Below are positions 26,901-63,500 of a stretch of 64,000 nucleotides of DNA, piece by piece. The stretch is from NCBI RefSeq assembly GCF_000972845.2, contig NC_040028.1, positions 20,550,210-20,614,209 on the forward strand, written 5' to 3'. Every line of letters starts with the position of its first letter. Positions within the stretch are counted from its first letter, which is position 1. A model generated the notes under the pieces. It worked only from the letters and a program-made list of their open reading frames with translations. It did no database searches and was not told where the DNA came from. The position numbers and the translations under genes are program-made. Source of the stretch: Larimichthys crocea (taxonomy: Eukaryota > Chordata > Actinopteri > Sciaenidae).

Positions 26901-27176
26901 CCTGCATTTCTTTTTCTTTCACTTTTTATTTGGTCTGAATTTAACCAAGCGAGATGTACAATGTTGTCTCTCACTGAGCCTGTGCACAGATTAGTATTTC
27001 ACCTTTATCCAGGTATAAGACAAACATGTATAATCCTGTGTCATCAACAAAACAATGATCGGGGGACGAGAGATGATGTTGTGTTGCTGCCACCCACCTA
27101 TGCTTTGGGTGACTGTCCTCAGTCTCTCCAGCAGCTCCCCCAGGGCCATCTCTTCTGTCTTCATCCACAGGATCAT
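816..27176 (-). CDS. mcf2l: mcf2l 5' part (DBS Rho GEF), gene span
   Basis: This is the amino-terminal half of MCF2L/DBS, a guanine exchange factor for RhoA/Cdc42-type GTPases that acts at membranes. Nine common exons are placed: 12017-12100, 9652-9766, 6655-6745, 3828-3947, 3627-3743, 2818-2967, 2603-2727, 1035-1148 and 816-933. Three alternative first exons precede them (27098-27176, 22518-22668, 18747-19218). The exons read as a Sec14-like lipid-binding domain (for example GFILVIDRR, NLQLVLVLRP, QSFGTELAETELPN) followed by the start of the spectrin-like repeats. The phrase FDEFW...QCLQLRHFE fits MCF2L better than MCF2 or MCF2L2. DH, PH and SH3 domains are off the left edge. The last two exons each need one missing base to stay in frame. 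Whether this is the a or b teleost duplicate cannot be told. Confidence 0.9.
1035..1148 (-). CDS. mcf2l: mcf2l exon 9, frame broken by one base
   Basis: After acceptor TTTCAG the exon reads (R)LLSQLDETERAFDEFWVRHQ in frame. From about 1076-1084 the conserved continuation (EQCLQLRHFEHNYRE) lies one frame over. The exon is 114 bp; 115 bp would keep phase and give exactly 38 codons, the human length. The donor GTGAGT is intact. A missing base near 1080 is therefore likely, either a true deletion or a consensus error. Confidence 0.85.
1363..2162. repeat. 33-bp minisatellite with assembly gap
   Basis: About 24 imperfect copies of a 33-bp unit are seen, with core GAGACCAAGACAAGACCAAG followed by a CAGAGTGCATG segment. 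The unit is a multiple of three, so all frames stay open and give long spurious ORFs (plus strand ETKTRPRPECM-type repeats). A run of ten Ns at 1892-1901 marks an unresolved gap. The array lies in the mcf2l intron between exons 8 and 9. Confidence 0.95.
2163..2400. repeat. Dispersed repeat R3, copy 1 body
   Basis: The sequence flanking the minisatellite (CTCTTTGGGTGA, CAGTTAACGG, GTCCTCTTTGTCT.AGACCGAGA) recurs in the same order at 38025-38440 and 57950-58165. The minisatellite thus appears to be an expansion inside one copy of a dispersed element. Confidence 0.7.
2603..2727 (-). CDS. mcf2l: mcf2l exon 8 (spectrin-like region)
   Basis: This 125-bp exon begins GDLLVALGQGSRLLESINEP and ends NQDELENLATVQ plus AG; donor GTTAGA. 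It corresponds to human ...LALKEG..VLES...NQDQLDNQATVQR. Confidence 0.92.
2818..2967 (-). CDS. mcf2l: mcf2l exon 7 (start of spectrin-like region)
   Basis: This is a 50-codon phase-0 exon. It begins AIEGFAVMVKKTAQTLQSFG, then TELAETELPNEIQ, and ends in a lysine-rich THTNKKEKMK; donor GTAGCA. It is nearly identical in layout to human MCF2L. Confidence 0.95.
3627..3743 (-). CDS. mcf2l: mcf2l exon 6 (end of Sec14-like domain)
   Basis: This is a 39-codon phase-0 exon. It starts VIMLSSVTELHSYIDRSQLT and continues QELGGTQEYCHEKWISHRT; donor GTATGT. The LGGT.(E/D)YCH phrase is diagnostic for the family. Confidence 0.95.
3828..3947 (-). CDS. mcf2l: mcf2l exon 5 (Sec14-like domain)
   Basis: This is a 40-codon phase-0 exon. 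It starts GSFPGNLQLVLVLRPTTLLQ and ends KFNKDEFKMKVP; donor GTGCGT. It is very close to human MCF2L. It is separated from exon 6 by an intron of only 83 bp. Confidence 0.95.
3948..6654. other. mcf2l intron 4
   Basis: No exon is recognised. Around 5735-5785 a phrase like TTGTGGGATTAATAAAGC resembles a LINE 3' tail. Otherwise I see nothing. Confidence 0.5.
6655..6745 (-). CDS. mcf2l: mcf2l exon 4 (Sec14-like domain)
   Basis: This 91-bp exon reads SLSSTDVGFILVIDRRQDRW and ends LLRIA; donor GTGAGT. The GFILVIDRR.D.W core is a signature of the Sec14-like domain of MCF2-family proteins. A (CA)n tract begins a few bases into the intron (6604-6641). Confidence 0.95.
7730..8440. repeat. R2 AT-rich hairpin MITE cluster, copy 1
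   Basis: Many short motifs of type TTTTACCGTAA, ACAGTAAAAGACCGTAAAAT and CTAATATAAAATACTTTATT occur on both strands. The same motifs make up 9950-10520, 17575-17890 and 55920-56690. No coding capacity; it resembles a palindromic non-autonomous DNA element amplified and decayed in place. Confidence 0.65.
9031..9072. repeat. (GT)21 microsatellite
   Basis: A pure dinucleotide tract in mcf2l intron 3. Confidence 0.97.
9652..9766 (-). CDS. mcf2l: mcf2l exon 3 (Sec14-like domain)
   Basis: This 115-bp exon reads GGRGDNGSPIIVFPEFPAF and ends NVLTYLTSVP, close to human GGRG.DGSPVI.FP. The donor GTAACAC runs straight into a (CA)n tract at 9611-9649, so the microsatellite is only two bases from the splice site core. 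Confidence 0.92.
9767..12016. other. mcf2l intron 2
   Basis: It contains the second R2 block (about 9950-10520) and (CA)n tracts near 11009-11042 and 11202-11224. No exon is recognised. Confidence 0.5.
9950..10520. repeat. R2 AT-rich hairpin MITE cluster, copy 2
   Basis: It shares CTAATATAAAATACTTTATTCTG and CAGTAAAAGGATGTTAGTAC type phrases (each quoted in part) with the block at 7730-8440. It has the same AT-rich, non-coding make-up. Confidence 0.6.
12017..12100 (-). CDS. mcf2l: mcf2l exon 2 (start of Sec14-like domain)
   Basis: The acceptor TCCTCCAG is followed by 84 bp reading (D)EIMQLDSSPLRAADITPEL, ending LS with one extra G, donor GTAACA. It matches the DEIM..D..PL.AADI segment at the start of the common region of human MCF2L. 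All three alternative first exons splice to it in phase 1. Confidence 0.9.
12760..12843. repeat. (CA)42 microsatellite
   Basis: Eighty-four pure bases, the longest dinucleotide array in the window. A shorter (CA) tract lies 150 bp to its left at 12571-12613. Confidence 0.97.
14603..14666. repeat. (CA)32 microsatellite
   Basis: A pure 64-base tract in the mcf2l 5' intron. Confidence 0.97.
14838..15013 (+). repeat. Dispersed repeat R1, copy 1 (partial)
   Basis: It begins GCAGTTCCTCTAACGTCCAC and runs through CATGTTTACAGCCTGGTAC to GACAACTGTACTGAG, where the AACAAGCTAA satellite takes over. The same string of phrases is found at 15841, 23811, 59228 and, inverted, 53731. Confidence 0.85.
15008..15815. 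repeat. AACAAGCTAA satellite array
   Basis: About 800 bp is built almost wholly from ~10-bp modules AACAAGCTAA and variants (AATGAGCTAA, AATGAGCAAA, AACAAGTTAA), with higher-order groupings of 30-60 bp repeated several times. No coding potential. It begins exactly at the ...CTGAG end of R1 copy 1, and a second R1 copy follows. Confidence 0.95.
15841..16085 (+). repeat. Dispersed repeat R1, copy 2
   Basis: It restarts at AAACTGCAGTTCCTCTAACG and diverges after GGTACAAAAAACAG into a GGCGGCGGCCAC...GTGACGTCAT tail ending near CCATTCTTTACACTGTCAC, a tail type common in teleost elements. Confidence 0.8.
17575..17890. repeat. R2 MITE, copy 3, with perfect hairpin end
   Basis: At 17581-17610 the bases form an inverted pair CACTGTAAAAA...TTTTTACAGTG. 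The remainder carries ACATCCGTTTACCGTAATAT and TTACGG motifs shared with the other R2 blocks. Confidence 0.7.
17955..17995. repeat. (CA)20 microsatellite
   Basis: A pure dinucleotide tract. Confidence 0.95.
18747..19218 (-). CDS. mcf2l: mcf2l alternative first exon C, acidic extension (candidate)
   Basis: A 157-codon open frame starts at the ATG at 19218 (G at +4) and ends TGT-G at a strong donor, GTAGGT. It is highly acidic: 44 of 157 residues are Asp or Glu, mostly between residues 80 and 135. It ends in a basic, cysteine-bearing patch (RYYRLSRCCRWLLC). An in-frame TGA lies a few codons upstream of the ATG. The overhanging G joins in phase to the exon at 12100. No known domain is visible and the charged part is likely disordered. 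It could also be the first exon of an unrelated minus-strand transcript. Confidence 0.5.
19219..22517. other. mcf2l 5' intron between first exons C and B
   Basis: It contains a 146-codon plus-strand open frame (19584-20024) without any domain I recognise, a transposon-like phrase at 20455-20520 (TGAGGAAGACCCATTAAAGG then GGTTGAAACATTG), and a (CCA)n tract near 21090-21115. No exon is supported. Confidence 0.4.
22518..22668 (-). CDS. mcf2l: mcf2l alternative first exon B (candidate)
   Basis: The ATG at 22668 (weak context, C at -3) opens 50 codons starting MSLHEFLREGGEASYRIMN, with a Ser/Pro/Phe-rich stretch (SGSPFPFSPGSR). The exon ends GAT-G before a strong donor, GTAAGA. The overhanging G is exactly what the exon at 12100 needs to make Asp. 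I do not recognise this amino terminus in other vertebrates. Assignment to mcf2l rests on strand, position and phase. Confidence 0.55.
23811..24130 (+). repeat. Dispersed repeat R1, copy 3
   Basis: The most complete plus-strand copy. It starts CTGCAGTTCCTCTAACGTCC, passes GACAACTGTACTGAGGGTGA and ATTATATTAAGGCTTAAAGT, and ends near a TTGATTGACAGGTGGGTGTG phrase. No open frame. Confidence 0.85.
24960..25430. repeat. Tandem ~130-bp repeat, dispersed teleost type
   Basis: The phrase TTCATGGTTCCCAGA.GATGAA recurs at about 25005, 25260 and 25397, with a diverged copy at 25136. In two copies it is followed by AGTAGC(G/A)CCACCAGCAGGTCAAAG. Motifs of this sort are frequent in fish genomes. The spurious minus ORF here merely reads through it. 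Confidence 0.75.
27098..27176 (-). CDS. mcf2l: mcf2l alternative first exon A
   Basis: The ATG at 27176 has A at -3 and opens 26 codons beginning MILWMKTEEMALGELLERL, then one extra G before the donor GTGGGT. Joined to the exon at 12100 this gives ...TQSI-D-EIMQL. The family resemblance is good: human MCF2L2 starts with a similar EEM..(Q)EL..RL..V stretch directly before DEIMQ. The frame stays open upstream of this ATG, so a longer amino terminus or a spliced upstream leader is possible. This is probably the ancestral start of the family. Confidence 0.75.
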
Positions 27177-28959
27177 CCTCCAGAGGGACAGTGGAAGACC
27201 AGCTGCCCAGCCAACAGACACTTTCACAGGAAGAAGAGACAGCTTGCCTGATTTTTCCTGAACGGCGCTTCGGAGAGAGGATGCTGGTGAAGAGGACGGG
27301 AGAGGGGAACGAGCCCCGCCGAGCTGAAGGGAAGAGGGGGATGCAGCGGGGTGAACTAACCCGGGTTGTGACTGCCTGGCTGCCGTCTTCTTGTGCGTCA
27401 CACGGATGCTGGAGGGAAAAGACCTGAAGGGGGGTGTGTAGCTCAGGAGTGCTGGGATGCTTGAGGGAGATGGATGCTTTCGAGGATGGAGAGGATGCTG
27501 CAGAGGTGGAAGACGGAATGATGCTGATGAAGCTGCACCGACGAGTCCTCCACAGAGGGATGCGGTGGGCAGGAAGCTGGCGATGGGGATGAAGAGGAGG
27601 CGGAGGCGGAGGCAGAGGTGGAGGCAGCCTCAGTCGCACATGCATGCTTCAGCCTCAGCACGCATGATGGTGCAAACCTGTGCAGACAGAGAGGGGGAGG
27701 GAAAGTGAAGGTCAACATTTTTCAAACGACAACAGCTGATCCCATAGTGACACCCAGTGTGGAGGCAAGGCATAACAGCCATGTCATGAAACATGAACAG
27801 CATCCTGGTCATGCACCACCGATTATACTGCAGTGCCACCATGTGACAGCACGTGGTTATGACAAACTGAAGCACAACAGACATGCTCTTTGTTTGTGTG
27901 AAATGTGGCGCACAAATAAAATCTGATTGATTGATAATAGAAGAAGCATGTGACATCAATAAAGGCTCTGTTCTATACTGTGTGACAGTAACCCAGCAAT
28001 ACTGGGACCCCGAAAACTGATGCAGCTCCAATCCTCAGAGACTCAGCCCATATTCACAAACTATACAGTCACCACCCTCAGCTATACTAACACTGTTCAT
28101 CATGACAAACTCACTCGTAACAATCCCAAAGTTGAGTCTGGAACACTGGAAACTTCTCGCCCTCATTGGGTGCCATTTCGGCAACGTAACAGCAGAAGAT
28201 GGAGGCAGAGGAAGCTGCTGCACCTGAAGGGGTTGCAAATGTAAGTTTTATATTTATAGTTTGGTGCTCATGTTCTACACAGTTATAATTAAGCAGAGAA
28301 GAAACAGCGTTCAGCAGATCACACCTTTACCTGCCTGTTGTGGACATCATCTGACTCAGGCACCTGCAAACATCACAGTGCTCAATGTAGGATAAAATGA
28401 CAATGTCCATTTAATCAGCAAAGGTTATGTATGTAGCAAACAAAGCTGCTGTTTGACAGTTTAACCCGGTCTGCAATGTTTTAATTTATCATTAGTTAAA
28501 ATCCAGAAATCCAGAAATCCAGAAAGACAACAACACGGTAAGTACCAGCAGCAGTAGTAACATTTCAAAGCACAGACTCTTCATAGACTCTGCTGACCTG
28601 CATGGTCACACTCACAAGGAGGCGTCAATATAAAGACTGAAATCCAGCTACAGAGTACAGAGTGTGGACTCTTAATAATATTAATAAAAACACACAGGGA
28701 ACTATTTAACCACTTAGAGGAACGCAAAGGCCGTTTCCTCCAGGGGTCACTTCATCATCTTTTCTTGCACAGTGACATAGACACCGAACCCACAGAACCT
28801 GAAAACAAGTGGAACAATCATTCAAGTTGGAAACTCATCTAACCTGGTGATAACCCGCCTGTGATCACCTCCTGCTGAGGCTGATTAGGGAGGATGAGGG
28901 GCAGAAAATGGTGGAGGACATGCAGGGAATGAAACACAATGACATAAACAACACGCGAC
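27177..28959. other. 5' flank and leader of mcf2l exon A; intergenic gap to atp11a
   Basis: The GC-rich stretch 27177-27700 directly upstream of exon A is likely its 5' UTR and promoter. From there to the atp11a polyadenylation site I recognise nothing; 28240-28900 is plain AT-rich sequence. The gap between the two genes is under 1.8 kb. Confidence 0.5.
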
Positions 28960-28976
28960 CGTGTTTTCATTCTTTC

Positions 28977-28982
28977 TTTATT
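28977..28982 (-). terminator. Candidate poly(A) signal AATAAA
   Basis: Minus-strand AATAAA, followed about 20 bases on by GT-containing sequence. The last such signal before the intergenic gap. Confidence 0.5.
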
Positions 28983-29342
28983 ACAAGCAGAATGACAATA
29001 CAGTGCTTTGCCCTCAGTTGCTACAGACAGGCTGGCAAAAAAGTCAACAGGTGAACTTTTAAAATCTTTATATCCAAAAAAAAAAAAAGTAAATAGTCAA
29101 AACCTGTTTAGTAATACAAACAGTGCCGTACTGAAGGTATGATATGAAGTGTGCTGCTCGAGCACACGAGTTGACATTTCAGACCTTTGCCAAGCTCAGG
29201 AATGACGGAGGAGCACCTGCTGCTCTGCAGTTTGACATTCTGATCAGCAGTAAAAGGCTGGTGCGATAAACCCATTTGAGACAGAGGTCGACAGCTACAG
29301 ACAGTCCATCCAAGTTATTTGGTCACTTTTTTTTAAATATAT

Positions 29343-29352
29343 TTTATTTATT
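29343..29352 (-). terminator. Alternative poly(A) signals, overlapping AATAAATAAA
   Basis: Two overlapping minus-strand AATAAA hexamers would give a 3' UTR about 370 bases shorter. Confidence 0.4.
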
Positions 29353-30955
29353 TCAACCACTACAATCTTCTTAGAAAAATAACTCGTGAGGAAGAGTGAA
29401 CACTTAGAAACCCCGGTCGACGGACGGACAGTCGACTCTTGCTTTAGGGGGGACAAACTGATCAGTGGAACAAAGTGCAGCGTGTAGACCTATCCGTAAA
29501 TCTCTAATGAATAATATAATGTATATGTTTCTCTGGTTTTGGTTATAAATTTTGAACATACATTCTAACAGAGTTAAAATATAGTTTTCTCTCTGGGATA
29601 CAAAAGTAGCAAAAAGAAATATTCAGAATGAGACAACACAAAGATGACTCGAGCTGTGAAGGCTAACGAGCGGCTACAAAGAGTTCACCCCGTTTATGAA
29701 AGTAAAACAGACCTTACAGTATTATTGGGGTAGGATCGGTGTGTGACATTTAGAATATGTCTGGAGACATTATGGCAACAGCACAGTGAGGTGGGACACT
29801 GCATAACAAGCACCAAGGCTGTCTTCTTATTAAATCTACTTGAGGTCAGGACGTTGAGCCCAAACACTTGTGGAGGCTCGTGGGCTTTGAATGAAAACTG
29901 AAAGAGAAATCCAGACCTCCAACCAAACTTTGATAAGTCATCTGTGCCCCAAGAAACACTGAAGGCCCGTTTAAATCTATACATGTTGGCAGATGGTGAT
30001 GGTGTATGAAAATAAACTGTATAAACATAGAAAAATGCTTCAGGATCTGACATTCAAGACTTCCAGAGTCAGTCACTTGCTGTGCAACAACAACACGACA
30101 GATACGCTTTGGACAAAAGAGGACTTCGGATGTTAGAGATGCAGAAGAGACGTTCGTCCATAATGAGCTACAATCTTCAGGCTGGAGGACATGATGGACA
30201 AATCAGTCCAACATTCTGTTTGATTGTGACGTCGCCGATTCAAGTCTCCCTCCTGCTTCACAGCAGACGTACGCCTCGCTACCATGTATATATCAAAAGT
30301 TTTTAAGTTACATTCATACAGCAACAGTGACCGCCATTGATAAGTTTGAGAACAAATTGATTAATGCAACATATGTGACAGCATGACATCAGCATTCTTA
30401 CATACGACTTTTGCATAACACAGAGAGTGGCGGCAAACGCACGAGCACGATGCAACAGTGAGGAGGAAACAGCAAGTCATCGAGGACATCCAGAAATACA
30501 AAGACTCCATCCTGCTGCTGCTGTTACCCGACACAGCCACATGGAGAGTGCTCACGTGGTCAGGACAGAGAGAGAAAAGGGTGTCGTGATATGTTTGATG
30601 ATGAACGGAGAAGTCGGATCTGAGAGGAGGACAGATCAGCATGCAGCAGAGAGAGAGAGAGTCCACATGCTACAAAAACGAGTCGACACACACCGCGAGG
30701 GCTCAGGAAGAGGAAACACACACACACTGTTCCAGACATGTGCCGGCTGAACCTCCCCTGTCCGCTCAGATATGTTTAAACTCCACTGAAAAATGGGTCT
30801 CTATGAATTAAGGCAGGGTGGCTCGAATACTGCACATCCCCTCTTCAGATTCCCCCCATTCTCTCCTCCAGCTGATGGGTGTGTGTGAGTGTAAGGCTTT
30901 GTAATACACCACCTTATTCTTTTTTTTAAAAACACCTTTCTCCTTTGGCTCCTAG

Positions 30956-30956
<1 letters not shown>

Positions 30957-30989
<33 letters not shown>
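30957..30989. repeat. (CTG)11, (CAG)11 in the transcript
   Basis: Eleven uninterrupted triplets inside the inferred atp11a 3' UTR. Confidence 0.95.
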
Positions 30990-30990
<1 letters not shown>

Positions 30991-31600
30991 GTGGTTACCT
31001 GTAAGGCAAAGGTGTGTCACATACAAACATACAAGTAACAGGCAAATTCATGCATACAAACTCCCGCACATGCACACTCACGCACACCTAAAGGGCACGA
31101 GCTCGACGGCTGCTGCTCCCCTTTACTTGGCCGGACCACAGACTGTACATGGCAAACATTTACAAAGAAGCAAAAAAGAAGAAGAAGAAGAAGACGGACA
31201 CGAAAAGTGGAGGAACAGGCAAGAATGAAAATGAGACAGGACAGTTCCTTAGTGCACGAAACATCGCACCTTATTCCCCATTTTGTTCTTTAAGTAAGAG
31301 TCTGGGTAGGAACTCTAATGAGACTAAGACAAGGACTACACTGAAACACAAAGATGTTACCAAAGTGGAAGATGAGGCGTCGGGGCTGTGATATCTAAAG
31401 GGTTGTCCACTCAAGCTGTAGCCCAGAAAATGCACATGGTGAACTGAGCATGGAGGTGTGTGAACCTGTTTGTGTTTTGCTCTAACAAATCCTTGACCCT
31501 TGAGATGCAGATCTTGGTCACACACACACACTGTGGGATGTAGTTTATGTTTCAGCCCACGAGATTCACATACGCATAGTTTCAGAGTCTGCGTCCGCGT

Positions 31601-60087
<28,487 letters not shown>

Positions 60088-60590
60088 CCTTCAGACAGCG
60101 AGTGCACTGTGCAGCAGATCCCCGTTAAACGCTACCTAATGTGGATCTTTGCACCAGCATCCATCGCTCACCACCACAAACACCACCACCACCACCAACA
60201 CCACCAACACCACCGCCGCCGTGCAGGGTCTGTCTCTGTGTCTCAGTCGGCTGTTGTGATTTTCATGGCATCCCCGGGAAGAGCCATGCAGCGACCGACC
60301 GAGCGCTTCCACCGAGCCGGACTCACGGTGCTGCTGCTGGCCGCATTTCAGGAGCCGGATCACCGCGTGCAAAACGTCCAAAACCCCCGTGACGGTGTGC
60401 GCGCGCTCACTCCTCGTCCGGTAAACGTTTTTTTATTTTTATTATTATTATTATTCGTGCAGGAGTCCCTCGTGCAGGCTCGGAGGAGGATCGGTGTGTC
60501 CGCGCTCGGTGCTGCCAGCTGTGGCCTCGGTCGGTGCAGCGCGTCAGATGACTACGCTGCGCATGCGCACTGAGCTCCGACACTATAAGA
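60088..60590 (-). promoter_or_regulatory. atp11a: atp11a 5' UTR and CpG-rich promoter
   Basis: CpG density is visibly high from about 60200 to 60580, unlike the rest of the window. A CAC/CCA-rich tract (60168-60225) lies in the probable 5' UTR. The transcription start is not determinable by eye. Confidence 0.6.
60558..60569. promoter_or_regulatory. Perfect NRF1-type palindrome
   Basis: TGCGCATGCGCA, the full consensus dyad of NRF1, about 470 bp upstream of the atp11a start codon within the CpG-rich block. Confidence 0.6.
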
Positions 60591-63500
60591 AGTGAGAACA
60601 TGCACCAAGACCAAAATATGAAAATATTCAAAATAATAATAATATTCATACGTCCAGTCCAGAGTAAAACACATGCAGTGCACTCAAAACTCAAAATGTT
60701 GACTTTAATTCAATTTAGTTGGTCAACTTTGTCAACTGTATTCACTTATTCACCTATAAAACATCATCTGGATTTAAATGAAACGTGCTGAGACCTTTAC
60801 AAATAAAGAAATCATATAAAAAGTACAAATAGAAATCTATTTTTCTATGGAAACAAACTCAGACTTTATTTATTGATATAGCAGCTTTCATGCAGCCCAA
60901 AGTGATTCAAAGATAAAGACAGAAACAGACAACACTGATAAAACAGAAATAACAGAAATTAGTTTATGCCAATATAAAAGAAAAGCCAGTGAGTTTAAGA
61001 ACAGCTGCATGAAATACCAAACAGAAAAACAGAAACATTCAGACAAATAAAATGTTCAGAGATAAACAGAATGAAGCCAGGCTGAGATATGTCTGAGAAC
61101 CAGGAATAGAAATAAAAATAAACTATAGAGAATTAAATCAGACTGTAAATGAATGAAGGTCACAGCACTGAGCAGATGAAGTGCAAACGTATCCACAACT
61201 ATCAGATTACAGCTACATTAAATCCCCTCTCAAGTGTAGTGGAGTACTTTGCATAAAGTACAAATAGAAGAGTATTCGAGTAAATGTAAAAGTTACTTTA
61301 ACATAATGTTTATATACACATATAATATATACTGTATGTGACGGCATATTTAACCCCTGAGTATATTTAGGCAGAAACATATTTCACATGTCCTGAATAC
61401 CAGCACACACACACACACACACACACAGTAACTCTGCAGTACATCAGAGGTTACTGTAGTTTTCACAGTAAACTACTGTGAAATGTTTCACTGGGCACAA
61501 ACACAGTAATTATTATTTCTGACAGGCAGATCTGAAATGATCTGGTCTTCATGTTGGAGGAGTTCCTCCAGACCAGACAACGTTTCATTTGTGGTGTTAT
61601 GACTTTCAATTAGCACACGTGCTATTAATAATGCACAGGGATCCAGCTCTTTCAGCTCTGACCTACTAATGCTCGAAGCTGCCGTGGATGTTTACCTCCC
61701 TCAAGACCTCGGGGCACTTAGTGTCTAATGATGAGCGTGCCTCAGTGGGCCGATTACAACATGCTCTTTATGTATCGACTGTCACGATTACATGCACGCT
61801 GCGTTTTATGTCTTTGTTATGTTGTGGAGGAGAGCTCAGGCTGTACCACCCCAGCAGATGAAGAAATATCATAATGTGTGCTATAATAAGAGTCTCCATC
61901 CTGGAAATGAACCATCTACTTCATTTCTGCTCAAAGAAATCTGATTACATGAGTACATCCTCCCCCCGAGAGCAGCTGGCCTTGATTTCCAGATTGTTGC
62001 TCATGTTTCAAGCACTGGGTGATGTTTCCATTGCTGTTGCTGTGATCATCACATAGCTGACTGACTCGTACTGTTCCATCAGTGGAGGATCATCGTGGGT
62101 CATTGTTCATTCTTTCCTTCTGTCTTCTGTGTGGGCGAGCAGGGGGAGCTACACACAGGGCAGTGGGTTACTCAGTCTGCATATCTGGACACAGTGTGCA
62201 CACTGCTCTCCAGAATAATACAACATAACAACGAGTGTAACGCTAGTAATCAACAATAGAACTGCTTCAGCTTGGAGTCAGAACATCTTACAGATCAGAA
62301 CCATCTCACTGTATGAATACATGTAGCTGCTGACGCTCATGACTGCAGATGACTGTCGTGTTGTTTTGTGTGTATATGAGCTCCGTGTTCACTGAGTGAT
62401 CTGAGCTGAGATTGTGGCTCTAACTTTAAAACCTTCAGTATCTTCACAGATTATTCCAGCATGGCTGCACTGATGAAGGCTCCTCGTACTGTCTGCTGAC
62501 TCCGGCTCTCTGGTCTCCTCACTGTGCTGCTCAGACCATCAGCTGTTGTAACATTGTAAAAACAGATTGTGTGTGCTGATGCTGTTCATTAGCTGAAAGC
62601 GTAAACTGCCTCTTGTGTCGGTGCTTTCTAGTATTGTTTCTTTCTTGTGTAGTTGAATCATTACAGCTCTTGTTGCAGTGCGAGCAGCTGACTCTGTACT
62701 ATTGTCAGCACAAACAGTGGATCCTATTATGCTGAAGATATGAATTATTCCTGACTGTGGAAAATAAAGAATGCGGAGCATGGGCTGATGTTTGGGAACA
62801 GCTGCTTTTATTTTGGATATCGCTGCAGGGCGCGGCGTCTGTCGATGTCCTGGATGATTGTTTCTCATCATCAGGTATAAAAATCCTTCAGAGCTGACGA
62901 TTATTTGACTTTACACATTCATTACATTCATTACACATTACACATACACACTAGACACATTCTTCAGTTTTACTAATTCAGGTTCAGTTCCATTTAGTGC
63001 AGCAGAGACTTTCCAACATGCAGCAGCACCCTGACCCTGTCTGACCGGAATGGAACGGAACCACAATCAGTATCACACACTTCATTGATCCCGAGGGAAA
63101 TTTGAGCATCCATTAAACATACATTTAAATTAAAATCTGTGCTAAAATATTGAAGATTTGCAGAGAAATTAAATATAAAACTGTGTTAGGAAGTTACCTG
63201 TGCTAACATCTAAACAAATAGAAAACTATATCATTGTTTTATACAAATATGAAGTAGAACTACAAATAGTGATAGAGAACTATGTGTAATTAAATGAGGC
63301 TGTAGGCGGAGCATGCAGCAGAGGTCGTGCAAACAGAGACAGAGTCTGTCCTTTGTCGTCCGTCCTGCATGACTGAGAGCTGCTGGAAGGATGATGTTCT
63401 CAAGTCTGTCGGTGATACATGAAGTGAAGAGTCCTGACAAATATAGTATGTACCAAGCAGGTCCCTCAGATCCTCGGCATCTGGACTCCTAGTTGTCCCC

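Larger units (their letters stand above)
22669..27097. other. mcf2l 5' intron between first exons B and A
   Basis: It contains a GT-rich tract (23407-23470), a 9-bp AGGTGCAGG tandem (23310-23350), R1 copy 3 (23811-24130) and a tandem array of ~130-bp units (24960-25430). No exon is recognised. Confidence 0.5.
28960..31600 (-). other. atp11a: atp11a 3' UTR (long-tail transcript)
   Basis: It runs downstream of the TGA at 31601 without other exons. It holds (CTT)n at about 31166-31194, eleven CTG triplets (CAG in the transcript) at 30957-30989, an internal AATAAA pair at 29343-29352 and the last AATAAA at 28977-28982. The extent is inferred from the poly(A) signals. Confidence 0.55.

Noticed and set aside
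816..27176. Assignment of the GEF to mcf2 or mcf2l2
   Set aside because: The FDEFW...QCLQLRHFE and NLQLVLVLRP phrases match MCF2L better. Only the short exon A start resembles MCF2L2, as expected for a shared ancestral start.
26971..27645. 224-codon minus ORF overlapping mcf2l exon A
   Set aside because: It is in a different frame from the family-like peptide EEMALGELLERL. Its Pro/Ser-rich product reflects GC-rich promoter or UTR sequence, and it ignores the good donor at 27097.
62539..62871. 110-codon minus ORF upstream of atp11a
   Set aside because: No splice signals, no family resemblance, and it lies in repeat-rich intergenic DNA.
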